Positions 35,405 to 46,599 of a stretch of 64,000 bases of DNA are shown here, piece after piece. The notes beneath the pieces were generated by a model. The model saw only the letters and a list, made by a program, of their open reading frames with translations, was not told the origin of the DNA and did no database searches. The position numbers and the translations under genes are program-made. Origin of the DNA: Neckera pumila (lineage: Eukaryota; Streptophyta; Bryopsida; Hypnales; Neckeraceae). Each line of letters opens with the position of its first letter. Positions within the stretch are counted from its first letter, which is position 1. The stretch lies in NCBI GenBank assembly GCA_963969595.1, contig OZ018408.1:15683823-15747822 (forward strand), given 5' to 3'.

Positions 35405-38400
35405 TCATGAATAATCGTAAGGGTCTAAAGATGGAGAAGGCTGTACCTGATCCGTCTCCATGTCCTCGCCCTCATTAAGATACACCCCGTAATCGAGAGT
35501 CTCGTCGTCGTCGTCGTCGCCAGGGTTCTCCATTTCCCATGCTCCTCGTGGAAGTGCCGACGTCTCAGAAGGGGCACTGGGTTCGACAGGGACATTTTCC
35601 TCCTGTGTCTCTGGAATCAATGGTTGTTGGAACTCCAAGGTAGGAGACTGCCTTGAGATATCCTCGCCTCGAGGATAAACTTCAACAACAGGGGATCCTT
35701 CTGGAGCCGTTTCGGGGTGCGACATCTCAAGCGCAGTAGCAGGCTCAATCACTAGGGGCAGGACGGATGTTACAATCGCTTCTAAAGGATTGCTAGTTTC
35801 TGCGTCTTGCGTCTGGAGGACTTGGGGCTCATTTGCACATTGGGCAAGAAGAGGAAGAGGGTTAGGATTATCTTCGTGTCGAAGACAATCCTCGGAGGTG
35901 TCCTTCCTGGATTGCTCGACGGAGGCCTGGAAGGACTCGCCCACAACATGGACATCACTGCCTCCCTGTTGAGACAATGACTGGCCCTGCGATTGGGCTG
36001 CGAGCTTATGCCTGAGCTCTTCAATTTCTTTTGTCTGCTCCTCCCGTTCTCTTGCGAGCCTCCTGTTCTCTTCTTCCTGCTCCATACGTTCTCTCTCCAG
36101 CCTTTTATTGTCCTCCTCCACCTTCTTCACCCGTTCTCTCTCAATCCTCTCTTCCTCCGCCTTCTTAATTTTATTCAAGTCCCGCTGTGCCCAGAACTCC
36201 CTGTTCTCCTTCTTCACGGGCCCCAACGCCAAGGAGACACTTCCACCAGCTTCAGTCTCAGTGGCCGACTTCTCGGGGTCCGTCTCGGTCCCAATCTTCT
36301 CCCTCGAAGCCTCCGCGGAGTTGTCCCCCCCGGATGGTCCAGCCTGATCCACTTCCGGCCCACCATAGTCGAAAGTCTCCATGTCGGAGTAGGTATCCAT
36401 GTTGTCGTCCTCTAAATCGATGACTTCATATTCTGGCTCTTTCCCCTTATCCTTCTTCCTTGCCTCCGCATCAGGCTCGTGAAGTTCCACGGTTACGTCC
36501 TCTGGCTCCCGGTTTTGCACTTGGAAGCTCTCCGCCCTGACTTCCATTTCCCCGACCCCGAGAATATCATCGTTTGTTCCGAACTCGTTAATACCGAGTT
36601 CGTTAGTTCCTTGCTGTCCAACGTCTTCCCGAACGGCCTCTTCCCTCGCTTCTTCATGTACTTCCTCAGGCTCTGTGCCTTCTCTTGAAGGCGTGGAGTC
36701 AGAATTCATTTCAGGGGTCCCAAGAAGTCGTGGCCGCACATAATTTGCGAGGTACGGCGGGTTGTCGTGAAGAAAGTCGTTTATGTCCGTCCTCTCGCCA
36801 TGATACGCAACCACCTTGCAGTAGGATTCTGTTTCCTGTCTCCCTTGGATTGCGTAGCAAGTGAGGCCATACAACTGCCATGCAAATGTAAAGAGTTAGA
36901 AAATTCTGCTCATTTGACGAACACCAAGTTAAAGAAGACATTATCATCGACACGAAGATAAGGGACCAGCGACAGTCGGCCCACTATCTCTAATGACGTA
37001 ACGCAGTGTATTCTATACAATCCCACTAATTTCAGTCAGGTAGTTTATCTTCGAGTCGAGGATAAACAAGGGAACCATTGCGTATAATCTGCAGATGACT
37101 TCACTGCATTGTTTATCTTCGACTCGAAGATAAGGTGGGCGATCTCTCGAAGAGTTCTACCTTTGCCGCGATCATGAACTTGGACCCCGTGTAAATGCCC
37201 AAGACATTCTCCCCTCGCACTACAAAACTCTGGAGTATGTCTATGTAGAACTCCATCCTGAGTTCGCTCTTGTGCATCCTCAGCTTGGCCTCCATGTGCT
37301 TTGCAAAATCCCGGTAGTACGAATTGTCCGACGTTGCGTACTCCCTCCTCATGCTGTCCACACCTTTAGGCGCACCGTCGTCTCCCCTCTTGAAGAGGAA
37401 GAGGAGGGTAAACGGAGGCACTATCTGACAATTGCTCAGGCCGTCCAGACGCTCGGCCTTGCATGGAACGTACGTCGAACGTTTCATGGCGAAGGATTTC
37501 ATTTTCTCCCTTGCGAAGGAAATGGCCGCCTCTTCGTCGAAGTCATTCCCAAGTACCCACATCCACACGTCCGGAGTGCCCATGCTCGGCCTGAGGTGAT
37601 CATGCAGGAAGTTGAGGAGAGTTGGAACCGGTGCGGGGTCCCCGGATCCGGGAGCAGGCCTCGGGACCTGGCGAAAGTCTATTACCGCAAGGGGAAGCGC
37701 TCCTCTGCAGATTACCCAGGTCGAGCTCGTGCAGAATCCCTGAGGGTAGAATACGTGTCCCTGAATGAAGACCTGTCCGGCCGGCTTCTCCACGCGCTTC
37801 TTGAGCTTCACGAAGCGCTCGAACATGGGGAAGACTGTAGGAAACGGCTTCTCTTTGTAGTCTTTTGCCCTCTTCAGCTTCCCCTGATTTGTGAGCCGTC
37901 TTGTGAAGAAGCCGTTTGGTGGGGCGTTGAGAAGGAAATCCCACGACGCAAAGGTGAAGAGGTTCTTGCGCTTCCAAGCCCTCCAAACATTGTCGATGAC
38001 GTTGTCGTGCTTGTCCTTGCACTTCAAGTTCTTGTCGCTGACCATGAGCTCATCTAGGATGACCTTCTTGCGCTTCCTGCACTCCACCCAGTCCTGCCCG
38101 CTTGAACAGTCCACCTTCAAGTGAGGAACCTTGTGGACGGTAAGTTTTGGCCAAGACAACTCTCGCCCGGGTGTGCGCCCAAGTAAATGAACGACGTATT
38201 CCTTGAGGTCTTTATCTGTGAAATGCCCCAGGTGCTTGAAGAACTCCCGCTTCAGGGTGAAGCTCCTCGGCTTGAATGTATCGGACTTCTTGTGCGGTTC
38301 CATCATGACAGGATCGAGGAGCTCTCCGGCCATATGACTCGTGATGAACTCGTTCCACATATGGTACACGCCGTCCGCCAAGGTTATTATTTGGACTTCG

Positions 38401-40162
38401 TTGTTGACGTCCGAGGATTTCTTCACCTGACTGCCGTCCTTTTCTGGGTTGATGCTCTGGAAGCGGATTATGACAGCATCGATGAATTTCTGCATCCACC
38501 GGCAATTGTACTCAACATCGTTAGAAAGGGCATATTGATGCAATGTTACGTTTATCTTCGAGCCGAGGATAATGAGGTGGGGTTCATCATCAGGGTAATC
38601 GATCCTGGCATTGAAGACACAGCATTCTAGGCAATAACTACGAGCAAATGAGATGTAAACAAATTATCCTCGATCCGAGGATGATCATGTGGTCACAGTC
38701 TCACCTTGTACACATCTTCGGCAAATTCAGCCCTGTTATTACGGATCGCAGCCTCGCCCATAACATATGATGGCCTCCTGTATGATATCCAGATTTCTCT
38801 GCACGCTGAGATCTGGTTTCCCCATGTCGGCTGGCTGTGGACGATGTGGTTTGCTGCATTGTGCAACAGTGATATCTCGGTCAGCTGGGCTGGATCTCTG
38901 CTCCAGACGATTCTCGCACTCCACGTCTGCAACTCGACCTTTCTTGACTGTACTACGCCTCTATCTTGTAGCATTTTGGCGGCAGTGATGCTGTGCTGGC
39001 CGTTGATGATGAAAAAGTTCCCAGCTTTGATGGCATTCCAGTCTTTAGGTCGCTCCTTCAGGAGTTTCCTGGTTTCGTCCATGGGTGTCAAGCATATCGT
39101 CTGCCGCTCCCTCATGTCGGGCATGGCTATCAGCTCTTTCCGCTTGTCATCCACCACCGTTGCCTCCAGCTTCCTGATGACGTACTTCGGACGGGGCAGG
39201 AAGCACTGCTTGATATTGACTTTGAATACTTGCTCGTCGAACAGGAAGCATTTGGCGTGTTTCTCCTTGAAGTTCTTCTGATACTTCGCCGCGATTTCGT
39301 AGTCAAGGATTTTTACAAGCTCTCCCTTTGGTGTGGGTGCAACGTTGGTGAGAGCAGATCCGGAACTCCCTGCAGCTGTGGGTCGCTGTTCTGCTGCTTT
39401 CTTTCGACGCTTGCCGCTTGTTTCCCCTGCTTCAGGTTCCGCGGACTTCCTCTTCTGAGGTTCAGATCTCGCGCTTCCTCTCCCGCTGCCTCTGCTTGCG
39501 CCTTGACTGGTCCCTCTACTTCCTCCCTGGCTGCCACCACGGGTTCCTCCTCGACCGCCGCACTGGCTCCCCGACCTTCCACGCGCGCCTGACCCCGATA
39601 AGGGTTCAATCGTTCCCGGCCGAATACGGGACCATCGTTGTGCCTGCTTCAGAAGCTCTCGAAAAATTAAGTTCAAGGTCCGAGACGTTATGACGGCGTC
39701 ATGTTTCCCCCACGGACCAAACGCCGTGCGTATGTCTTGCGCTATGTCTTCCTTACTGATGGCGTTCAGTTCGAGTAGAAGGGCTTCCATGTCGAACTGA
39801 CCACACTCGTCCTCCTCGTGCATGACGATCGAGTGAGTGTGTTTAATTTCTTCACCATTATCGTGGAGCGCGTGCAGTGTGAGAACGGTATACTTTGTTT
39901 GGTGGTTTTCGATTAGGGTGATCTTCTCATTGAGGTTCCAATTCAAGAACTGCTCGGTTCCCTTCACGCGGTGCCGCAGGTATATGTACTCTTTGGATGG
40001 ATTCACACCAAACGTCCAGGCTTCCACCACCGGCTTGAATTGCCATAGCTTTCCGTAGATTCCTTTGTAGTGGACGATGAACGGTTCGTCCTTGATCCAT
40101 TTGTTGAACGGCTCCAGGAATGGAAGTGTTGACGAGTAGTTGTAGTCTGAACCGTCTGCCAT
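35405..40162 (-). CDS. Three-exon protein: ParB-like domain + degenerate DNA-methyltransferase-like core + acidic coiled coil
   Basis: Exons 40,162-38,705, about 38,555-37,161 and 36,874-35,405 join in phase 0 at AAG|GTGAGA...AAG|ATAAAC and AAG|GTAGAA...GCAG|TTGTAT, giving 486+465+489 = 1,440 codons. Exon 1: N-terminal region of unknown fold (1-180), RG/SG-rich linker (188-232), KRRKK basic patch, then a ParB/Srx-like segment (PKYVIRKLEATVV about 325-337; IKAGNFFIINGQHSITAAKM about 378-397, GQHS taking the place of the GxRR/GxHR motif). Exon 2 ends GENVLGIYTGSKFMIAAK and exon 3 begins LYGLTCYAIQGRQETESYCK. Across the splice this follows the layout of the SAM-binding end of beta-class N4/N6 DNA methyltransferases (GdxVLDPFxGSGT..AA..lGR..iGiE....Y), but DPF and GSGT are lost. 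Exon 3 continues with an acidic region, a Glu/Arg coiled coil (about residues 220-300 of the exon) and a DDDDDE tail. ParB-methyltransferase fusions are known in phages and bacteria; the homology here is inference. An AT-rich 5' region with palindromes precedes the start codon. Confidence 0.7.
35659..35889. repeat. Two palindromes embedded in coding exon 3
   Basis: 35,659-35,678 encodes part of VYPRGEDI and 35,868-35,889 encodes part of CLRHEDN on the minus strand. The element tolerates, or has acquired, its palindrome inside protein-coding sequence. Confidence 0.7.
36941..37133. repeat. Three palindromes in intron 2 of the ParB-like gene
   Basis: TATCYTCGRNYCGARGATA copies lie at 36,941-36,961 (imperfect), 37,044-37,066 and 37,112-37,133 (perfect arms). 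All are within the 286-nt intron between exons 2 and 3. Confidence 0.85.
38551..38683. repeat. Two palindromes at intron 1 of the ParB-like gene
   Basis: Copies at 38,662-38,683 (near the 5' splice site) and about 38,551-38,573. The second contains the proposed 3' splice site, AAG|ATAAAC, so the palindrome arm supplies the acceptor AG. An alternative acceptor at TGCCTAG (38,630) would be out of phase. Confidence 0.75.
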
Positions 40163-40217
40163 TATGCTTCTTTCCTGCAGCGGGTCATGTGGATCATTAG
40201 TCTTTGTACATTGATGT

Positions 40218-40347
40218 CTATCTTCGACTCGAGGATAATGGATAGGGGATCTGCATTCTAAGTTGGTTAAGAGTGTATGTGTATGACGATTGTTTTTACT
40301 GACGCGGTCGTTTTTGGGGTCATCTATGTTATCTTCGCATCGAAGAT
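40218..40347. promoter_or_regulatory. Upstream region of the ParB-like gene with two palindromes
   Basis: Palindromes at 40,218-40,238 and 40,329-40,347 lie 56 and 167 bp upstream of the start codon (on the minus-strand sense). Between here and the large array the DNA is T-rich. This would be the promoter or 5'-UTR of the gene; no clear TATA box was identified. Confidence 0.45.
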
Positions 40348-40547
40348 GGTTTGGATTCTTAGATTTATATGGTTTTAGTTGTTTAGGATTCTTGATGCCT
40401 CAGCCGTGGCGGTTGCGATTCATGTTATTCTGGTTGCTGGGTTTTTTTTTATTGGGATTTGCTTGAGTGTTGTTTAATGTTTTTTTCTGATCATTTATTT
40501 GATCTCTTGTATTTGGACAGCTCCATGCAAGGAGACAGAACTTGAGG

Positions 40548-41016
40548 TTTATCCTCGGGTCGAAGATAACCCAGAGGTTATGTCCCTTGCATTTCCACCA
40601 TATGCTCGCCCACCAGCTCCATTTATCCTCGGGTCGAAGATAAATGGAGCTGTTGGGTGAGCGCATGGTGGAAATGCAAGGGACATAACCTCTGGGTTAT
40701 CTTCGACCCGAGGATAAACCTCAAGTTCTGTCTCCTTGCGTGGTGGCAATGCGCTCACCCAGTAGCTTCATTTGTCCTCGGCTTGAAGATAAATGGAGTT
40801 GTTGGGCGAGCACATTGCCACCACGCAAGGAGACAGAACTTGAGGTTTATCCTCGGGTCGAAGATAAATCTCAGATTATGTCCCTTGCATTTCCACCATG
40901 CGCTCACCCAACAGCTCCATTTATCTTCGACCCGAGGATAAATGGAGCTGGTGGGCGAGCATATGGTGGAAATGCAAGGGACATAACCTGAGATTTATCT
41001 TCGACCCGAGGATAAA
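40548..41016. repeat. Regular array of seven palindromes with mirrored spacers, 74-75 bp period
   Basis: Palindrome units begin at 40,548, 40,622, 40,697, 40,771, 40,846, 40,920 and 40,994: spacings 74, 75, 74, 75, 74 and 74 bp. The roughly 51-bp spacers alternate in orientation. Spacer 1 and spacer 2 are reverse complements, 3 and 4 likewise, 5 and 6 likewise; all share a core such as gcatttccaccat..gctc.ccca.cagct. The 470 bp is therefore palindromic about most of its unit centres and can form large cruciforms. The open frames read through it on both strands are artefacts of this structure. Confidence 0.93.
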
Positions 41017-42488
41017 CCTGAGGGCTGGGCGAGCACATTGCTAAACAATTCTACCCTAAACCCTAATGTCGACCTTCAGCACGTGGACAGAGAGTGTGAA
41101 CTTTCACACATTTTGTGAATTCCAGAATTTTGGGGCGGAAAAGCAATGCAATTTCAATAGAATTACTAACCTGGTATGACAAGTAGGTGCACTGTGGCTG
41201 AAGCTTCCGAATCCAAATTGTGAAAATCTACACAACAAACAGACATTGGTGACTGTGAATGCTTCCTACAAGTTAAATACACTGAATGTAGCATCATGTG
41301 AATGGAAACTAGCCCAGCTAGAAAATCAGAAAAGGCTAGCACTAAAAACATGAATCACAGCAAATTACTATCACAAATTGAAGAGATTCCATTGCGTCCT
41401 AAACCCCAAATCCAAAATCCAGCAGGTGCACCCCTACTGGGAAGCCAAACCCTAAACCCTACATACTTAAAAAACAGTCTAAAGGTACACCTAAACCGCA
41501 CACCAAAATAGCTCCCAAAAATTAACACAACCAGCAATCGTCTCCAAGGCAACAGAAAGCCAACTTACACAAACATGGAGGTACTAGAAGCAACGAATCA
41601 CATTACGCACAACAATCATCACAGGGACTGCGGATTGCGATTACTATACAACATTAGGTCAAAACCAATGCAGGAGACACAATGCAGGAAAAGCAGAAAA
41701 CGAGCTTTCCCGCAACTCAGCAATTCAGCAATTCAGCAATGCAAGTTGAAAGCAAACTTCAACGAAAGTTCAAGTGTTTCAAGCCAAGCTTGTAAAATTT
41801 TGAACATCGAACTTCACGATGAGCTTCAAATTAAAATTACACGACGAAGTTGCGGAAAAGCTTACAGTAGTATACGTAGGAGCAAGCTGAATAGGAAGTG
41901 GTGAGGATGCTCCACCGCAGCAAACTGCTCTCCCGCGACAAACTGCCGGCCTGTGAGGCCACAGAATCAACAACGACGAACACTGATGCTCTACCGCGAC
42001 CCACAAATCAAGAACAAGAATATCGTTGCTCCTCCGCAAGAAGAACAGAACAACTGAAGAGAAGAGAAGGTGGGAATGAGACAAAGAAAACGCGCTTCTC
42101 GGGGAAGCAACAGCGACAACAACAACAAAATCTTCAGCGCTCTCCTGGAAACGAAGGAGAAAAATGACGAATGCTGCTTCTCCAGCTGCGAGATGACTTC
42201 CCAAGCCTGCGCCGAGCCGCCAGTCCTGGTTTGGTAAGCCCCCAACCCTATGGTTTGGTTCCTACTCTGCATTGTGTTTTTCTTTGTTTGTTTGTTTGTT
42301 TATTTTGTGAGAAATATTGTAGTTTGTATGTCCTTTGTTTTGGTTCTCATTGAGCTCTTCGTTTACCTTTTTTGAAGACTAATGTACGAACATTATTCCA
42401 TAGCAATTAATCTCTAAAAGACCAAGGAAGTGTCAAAATTTACAAAATTGTAAAGATCTATTTTAGAATGCTACTTACAATATTATTT
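41017..42488. other. Central non-coding region, part 1; CCCTAAA motifs
   Basis: No convincing gene; short frames on both strands are A-rich or low complexity. Telomere-type CCCTAAACCCTA motifs occur at 41,051-41,066 and 41,447-41,463. 41.88-42.24 kb is GC-richer and could be a 5'-UTR or promoter of a decayed gene. Confidence 0.35.
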
Positions 42489-42491
42489 TGA

Positions 42492-43287
42492 CCCCTAAAG
42501 GACCAAACGTTGTTTTCTGGCAATATAGGAGATTCGAGTAGCTTATTGCAAACAAAATTATTTTTATCATTTGAAAATTTCAAACAATATGTGCCTAAGG
42601 AGTACCTTCATAGGCCAACGATTTTCAAAACTTCTGACTAATATATGGTTAAAAAGTTATTAGATGATATATCATTTTCTATGGTTGGAAGGCAACTTTT
42701 TTTTTTCTTTTAAATCTCTTCTAAAGAAAATAAATATTTGAAATTGCTTTTGTATTAGATGCAAAAAGTAGAAGCACAGGATGTATATTGGTTTTTTTTA
42801 ATCATTATTTACAATCGTTCGGATGGATTAACATTGTTCATTTCCATAATTAAATTATTGACAATTGTATGTTTTTAAATATTTTCTATTTCTTCCTACA
42901 ATCTATTTTTACCCTAAACGTTATATAATTGAAAATGATTTGAATTTTTTCAAGAATACGTCCTATACTTGCTTTCAAGAATAAATCCAAGGAGTACCTA
43001 CCACAATGAACATTGTTTCATTTAAATGTTTCATTAGAAAGTGCAGCTGTCTCATTTTCCATAAGGCCAAAAACCGGATTTCTGTCAGTTTATATGAAAA
43101 TGTCTAACTTGCAATCTAAAAGGTGGAAAATTTAAATCTTTTCTACATCTTTTTAAACAAGCTTACTCAAAGATCCAAAGGTTACCTTTTTTCAAAAGTG
43201 TTTTTGCTTTAAAATGTACTTGTACTAAAAATGGTAGATTTTGAGCATTTCTGATGAAAATTAATCATGAGCTCCAACCTTTAGGGG
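42492..43287 (+). mobile_element. TTAA-family element inserted in the giant transposon
   Basis: A 796-bp diverged copy beginning CCCCTAAAGGACCAAACG with ggcaatatagg and ending CAACCTTTAGGGG. The flanks TTGA (42,488-42,491) and TGAA (43,288-43,291) look like decayed TTAA. It shows that the TTAA family was active after the giant element arrived or diversified. Confidence 0.7.
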
Positions 43288-43291
43288 TGAA

Positions 43292-46280
43292 AAATGACTG
43301 AAACAAAACTTGTAAATAAAGATCACATCCATACTTATGGTTTGGTCAGCAAATACATGATTGAATTAATCAATATTTTTCTATAAAATAGACAACCAAA
43401 AAATAAAATTAATTCTCAAATTCATACTAGATAGAATATTTTTGATTTTTTACTAGATTGTTTTTCCCAATATCTTTTGAACTACAGAATATTTGCAAAG
43501 CAAATTTTTGTAATCCATATCAAAAAAGTGTTAAAGAATTATAATAAGAATCTCAAAACATTATTGATGAATGAAAAAATTGCAGTTTTTTGAGCTTGGG
43601 TTGTGGTTGTGTTAATTAATTGTTAAATATTTGCATTCATGGTCCTTTCGGGGTCAAACTGAGAGTGAAAATGTTATAGAATTCCAATGGGAATTTTTTA
43701 TGAATTTCAAAATACAAAAAAAGGACTAAACTTGGTTGTTTATTAAAAAATAACCTAAAACGTGTCTAGCACATATTTGCGCTTCGCACATATTGGTGCA
43801 CCGTGTTTATTTAATTTCTAATGAAAAAACTTGCACTATAGTAAGGCACTCATTGCATCAAAATATACAAAATATTGTAATTAGATCTATATATTTACAA
43901 TTTTATTAGATTCCCAGCACAAATTGTAGGCGCTTGTCAATTACAAATGTTCATTTCATTTGCTACTTCTAATTATTTATTGGAACTGTAAAATCTATAA
44001 AAAAAAAGTGTAATTACACGAAATTGGAAAATTATTATAATTTCTACCTTTGCCATGAGTGTAGTCGTGGAATTGAAAAATGCCAATTACAAGGGTTGTA
44101 ACGTTGTAATAATCAATTTGCACCTAGTATTTTAGTAATTTTTCAAAAATAATAAATATTAAGTTTCATGATAGAGGTTTTGGTTTATTTGAAATGAGAG
44201 ATGTCTGATTTCATTTTACAGTACAAATTCCTTAACTATCCTCAAACAAAAAGCGTCATGAATGTCATCAATCTCATTAATGAAATTTAAAATGATTTTA
44301 AGGTTTCCACACTTTATAAATGAAATTCACTTATATTGTAGAACTTCGACCAGCTTGTCCTTTCTAGAATGAAATTCAAAAGATAAATATTTGCATTTTT
44401 GTCCTGCCGTACACTTGGATGAAATTGGTTACAAATTAATTCAAAATACCATTATATATGGCATGTAATGCAGTTTCCAATATTTAGAATATGCCATAAT
44501 TGACATTTCTACTAACTTTCTACAAATTGAACGCCCTCAAAACTTTTGCAATAAACTTTCTAATCATGAATTAAATAAAATCTTATGAAGTATATAAAAA
44601 TGTAAAAATATAAAACTATAGATTTTAAAATAATTTCAAATTTATGTTTATGGAAAAACGATTTACTCATAACTGGAGAATGATCCAAAATAACTAATTT
44701 ATAAAGAAATATGTAGTTCTTGAACTAAAAGAAAGCCAACTCCAAGGATGGAAATTTAAAAAAGAACAATCTACAATCAATTTTTTTATTTTTTTTGGAC
44801 ATATTAAAAATTAAGGTCAATGGAAAACATTCAAAAAATATTCTCTAGTGAATTTTCTCATGAGTTTCATCTTAATATTAGTAAAAATGGAATGATTTAG
44901 AAATTTTTACTTTTATGTATTAGATGGATGAACTCAATTCAGTATTTTAATTTCATTTCTTGGATTATTAGGGTACTCAATCTCTTTGGATTCTACTTGA
45001 AATCATTTCTAAATTGTTGATATTTTGGTACTTCATAAAATGCTTTATTGCATATATTATTAAGTTAGAGCTTTGTAATGATCAATGATCATACCAATGT
45101 ATAGAATAGTCATTAATTTACAGACTTTACCTTTTATTTTACAAACTTCTCTTTTAGTAAGATATATAATAATTGAAACTAGAATTGGATGAAATTTCTC
45201 ACATTTATTAGGAATTAAATCATTTTTTGTTAAAGCTGTTGTTTAGGGTTCAATGAAAACTCTTACCCAGAACTTAGAATTGTATCTTTATCCATTGAAG
45301 TCTGTGAGTTTTGTTTTGTTTTAAAATTTCTTCTAAGCATTTTCAACAGTTATTTAAATTTATAAAACATTTGAGATAAAATTCCAAAAACTATTGTGCA
45401 TGGTTTATCTTTAATTTGTTTTATTGTAGTTTGTTATCTTTATATTGTAGTGTGCATGAATAATAATAATTGAGTAGGTAAAATAAGAACTTGTTTTAGC
45501 TTGGACCCAATGAGAAACAAAAGTTCTAAAAACATATTATTGAAGACCTAGAGTTTGCATAGCATCAAGATTCTCAAATAAACATTTGCATTTATATATT
45601 TCTATATTGTAAGATTCTTATTATTATTTTACATAGGATCTTTTAGTACCAAGCAAGCACTCCTAAAATTTTTTGGCTCCTAAACTTTGTATTTTGAAGG
45701 TCAACGTAAAAAAACTAGTTCTATATCAATGATGCCAACGCTTATTTTGAGGCTGTCATATTTTTTCAATAAATTGAACCAGCAGCCAACATTTTGATAA
45801 GTTGAATTACATTTCTCTAAAGTGTAACCATAGTACTTCTAAGGGGATATGTTAGAAATCACATAGGCAAAATAAAAGGACAATATCATTTAAGAATTGA
45901 AAGATTATAATGCTTGATCATGCGTGTGATCAAACTATAAAAAAATTTTAGCTCTCTTTTTGCTTGCCAAATGAAAAATAATTTAAACCAATAAAATATG
46001 AGTTTCAATTTATAACATCCCCAGTGAATTTATAACATTCCTAAATCTACTATTATTACAATTGCTCTATATTAATTTTTAGTGTGATTGTCTCTACAAA
46101 ATCTCTTGTATGTGAGATTCAATTCCAAGAGCCTTTGAGAATATGAAAATTCAAGAAAGAAATGGGCACCTTCGTACAAGATTTTAAAAAGAAATATTGG
46201 AACCTTGCACCTTGCAAGATCTCGAAGATGTCAATATGATTTTATAGAACGAGTTAGCGAATATACAGAAGAACAACCCA
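43292..46280. other. 3 kb of AT-rich DNA without recognisable features
   Basis: No open frame over about 60 codons, no palindrome of the giant element's family and no clear terminal repeats. It separates the two palindrome clusters and is compositionally like the 1-29 kb repeat zone, so it is probably later-inserted repeat DNA. Confidence 0.45.
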
Positions 46281-46585
46281 AAAGCAATAGTCAACAAAAT
46301 TAGAATGAATTCTTTCTTCTAGTGTAATCTGGAATTGTAGAATACCACACCTAATACCTTGAACCCTAAACCCTTCAAACCCTAAACCCTAGACCCTATA
46401 AGTTGATTCCCCCCACAAAAGAACAATCCAAAAGCAATAGTCAACTAAGTTAGAATCTATTTCTTCTAGTAAAATCAGGAATTGTAGAATACCACACCTA
46501 ATACCTTGAACCCTAAACCCTAAACCCTAAACCCTAAATCCCTTCAAACCCTAAACCCTAGACCCTACAAGTTGATTCCCCCCAC
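46281..46585 (+). repeat. Tandem duplication carrying interstitial CCCTAAA telomere-type repeats
   Basis: Two units of roughly 140-165 bp (about 46,281-46,412 and 46,419-46,585) share gaacaa.ccaaaagcaatagtcaac, tgtagaataccacacctaataccttgaa and agttgattcccccca. Each carries (CCCTAAA)n: two plus two repeats in the first; four consecutive plus further copies in the second. The motif is the Arabidopsis-type plant telomere repeat. Confidence 0.85.
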
Positions 46586-46599
46586 TATATAATATATTG

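Noticed and set aside
37272..38057. 261-codon plus-strand frame, and other plus-strand frames over 33-40 kb
   Set aside because: Antisense shadows of the GC-rich minus-strand genes; no domains, and the sense strand has consistent splice sites.
40400..40991. Open frames of 69-94 codons on both strands across the palindrome array
   Set aside because: They exist only because the array is palindromic; both strands encode the same repeated peptides and there is no start context or codon bias.
40548..41016. CRISPR-like array (regular repeat, regular spacers)
   Set aside because: Spacers are not unique: they are inverted copies of each other. The repeat is an odd palindrome in a nuclear plant-type transposon, and there are no cas genes.
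41779..42204. 141-codon minus-strand frame
   Set aside because: Hydrophobic low-complexity translation of a purine-rich region, with overlapping frames of similar length on both strands and no domain.
45440..45460. tattgtagtg as the CACTA right end
   Set aside because: The reverse complement CACTACAATA diverges after CACTACAA, with no subterminal repeats nearby, and it also lies inside the giant element.
46376..46570. True chromosome end
   Set aside because: CCCTAAA runs are short, interrupted, duplicated with flanking unique sequence and followed by 17 kb more DNA; interstitial only.
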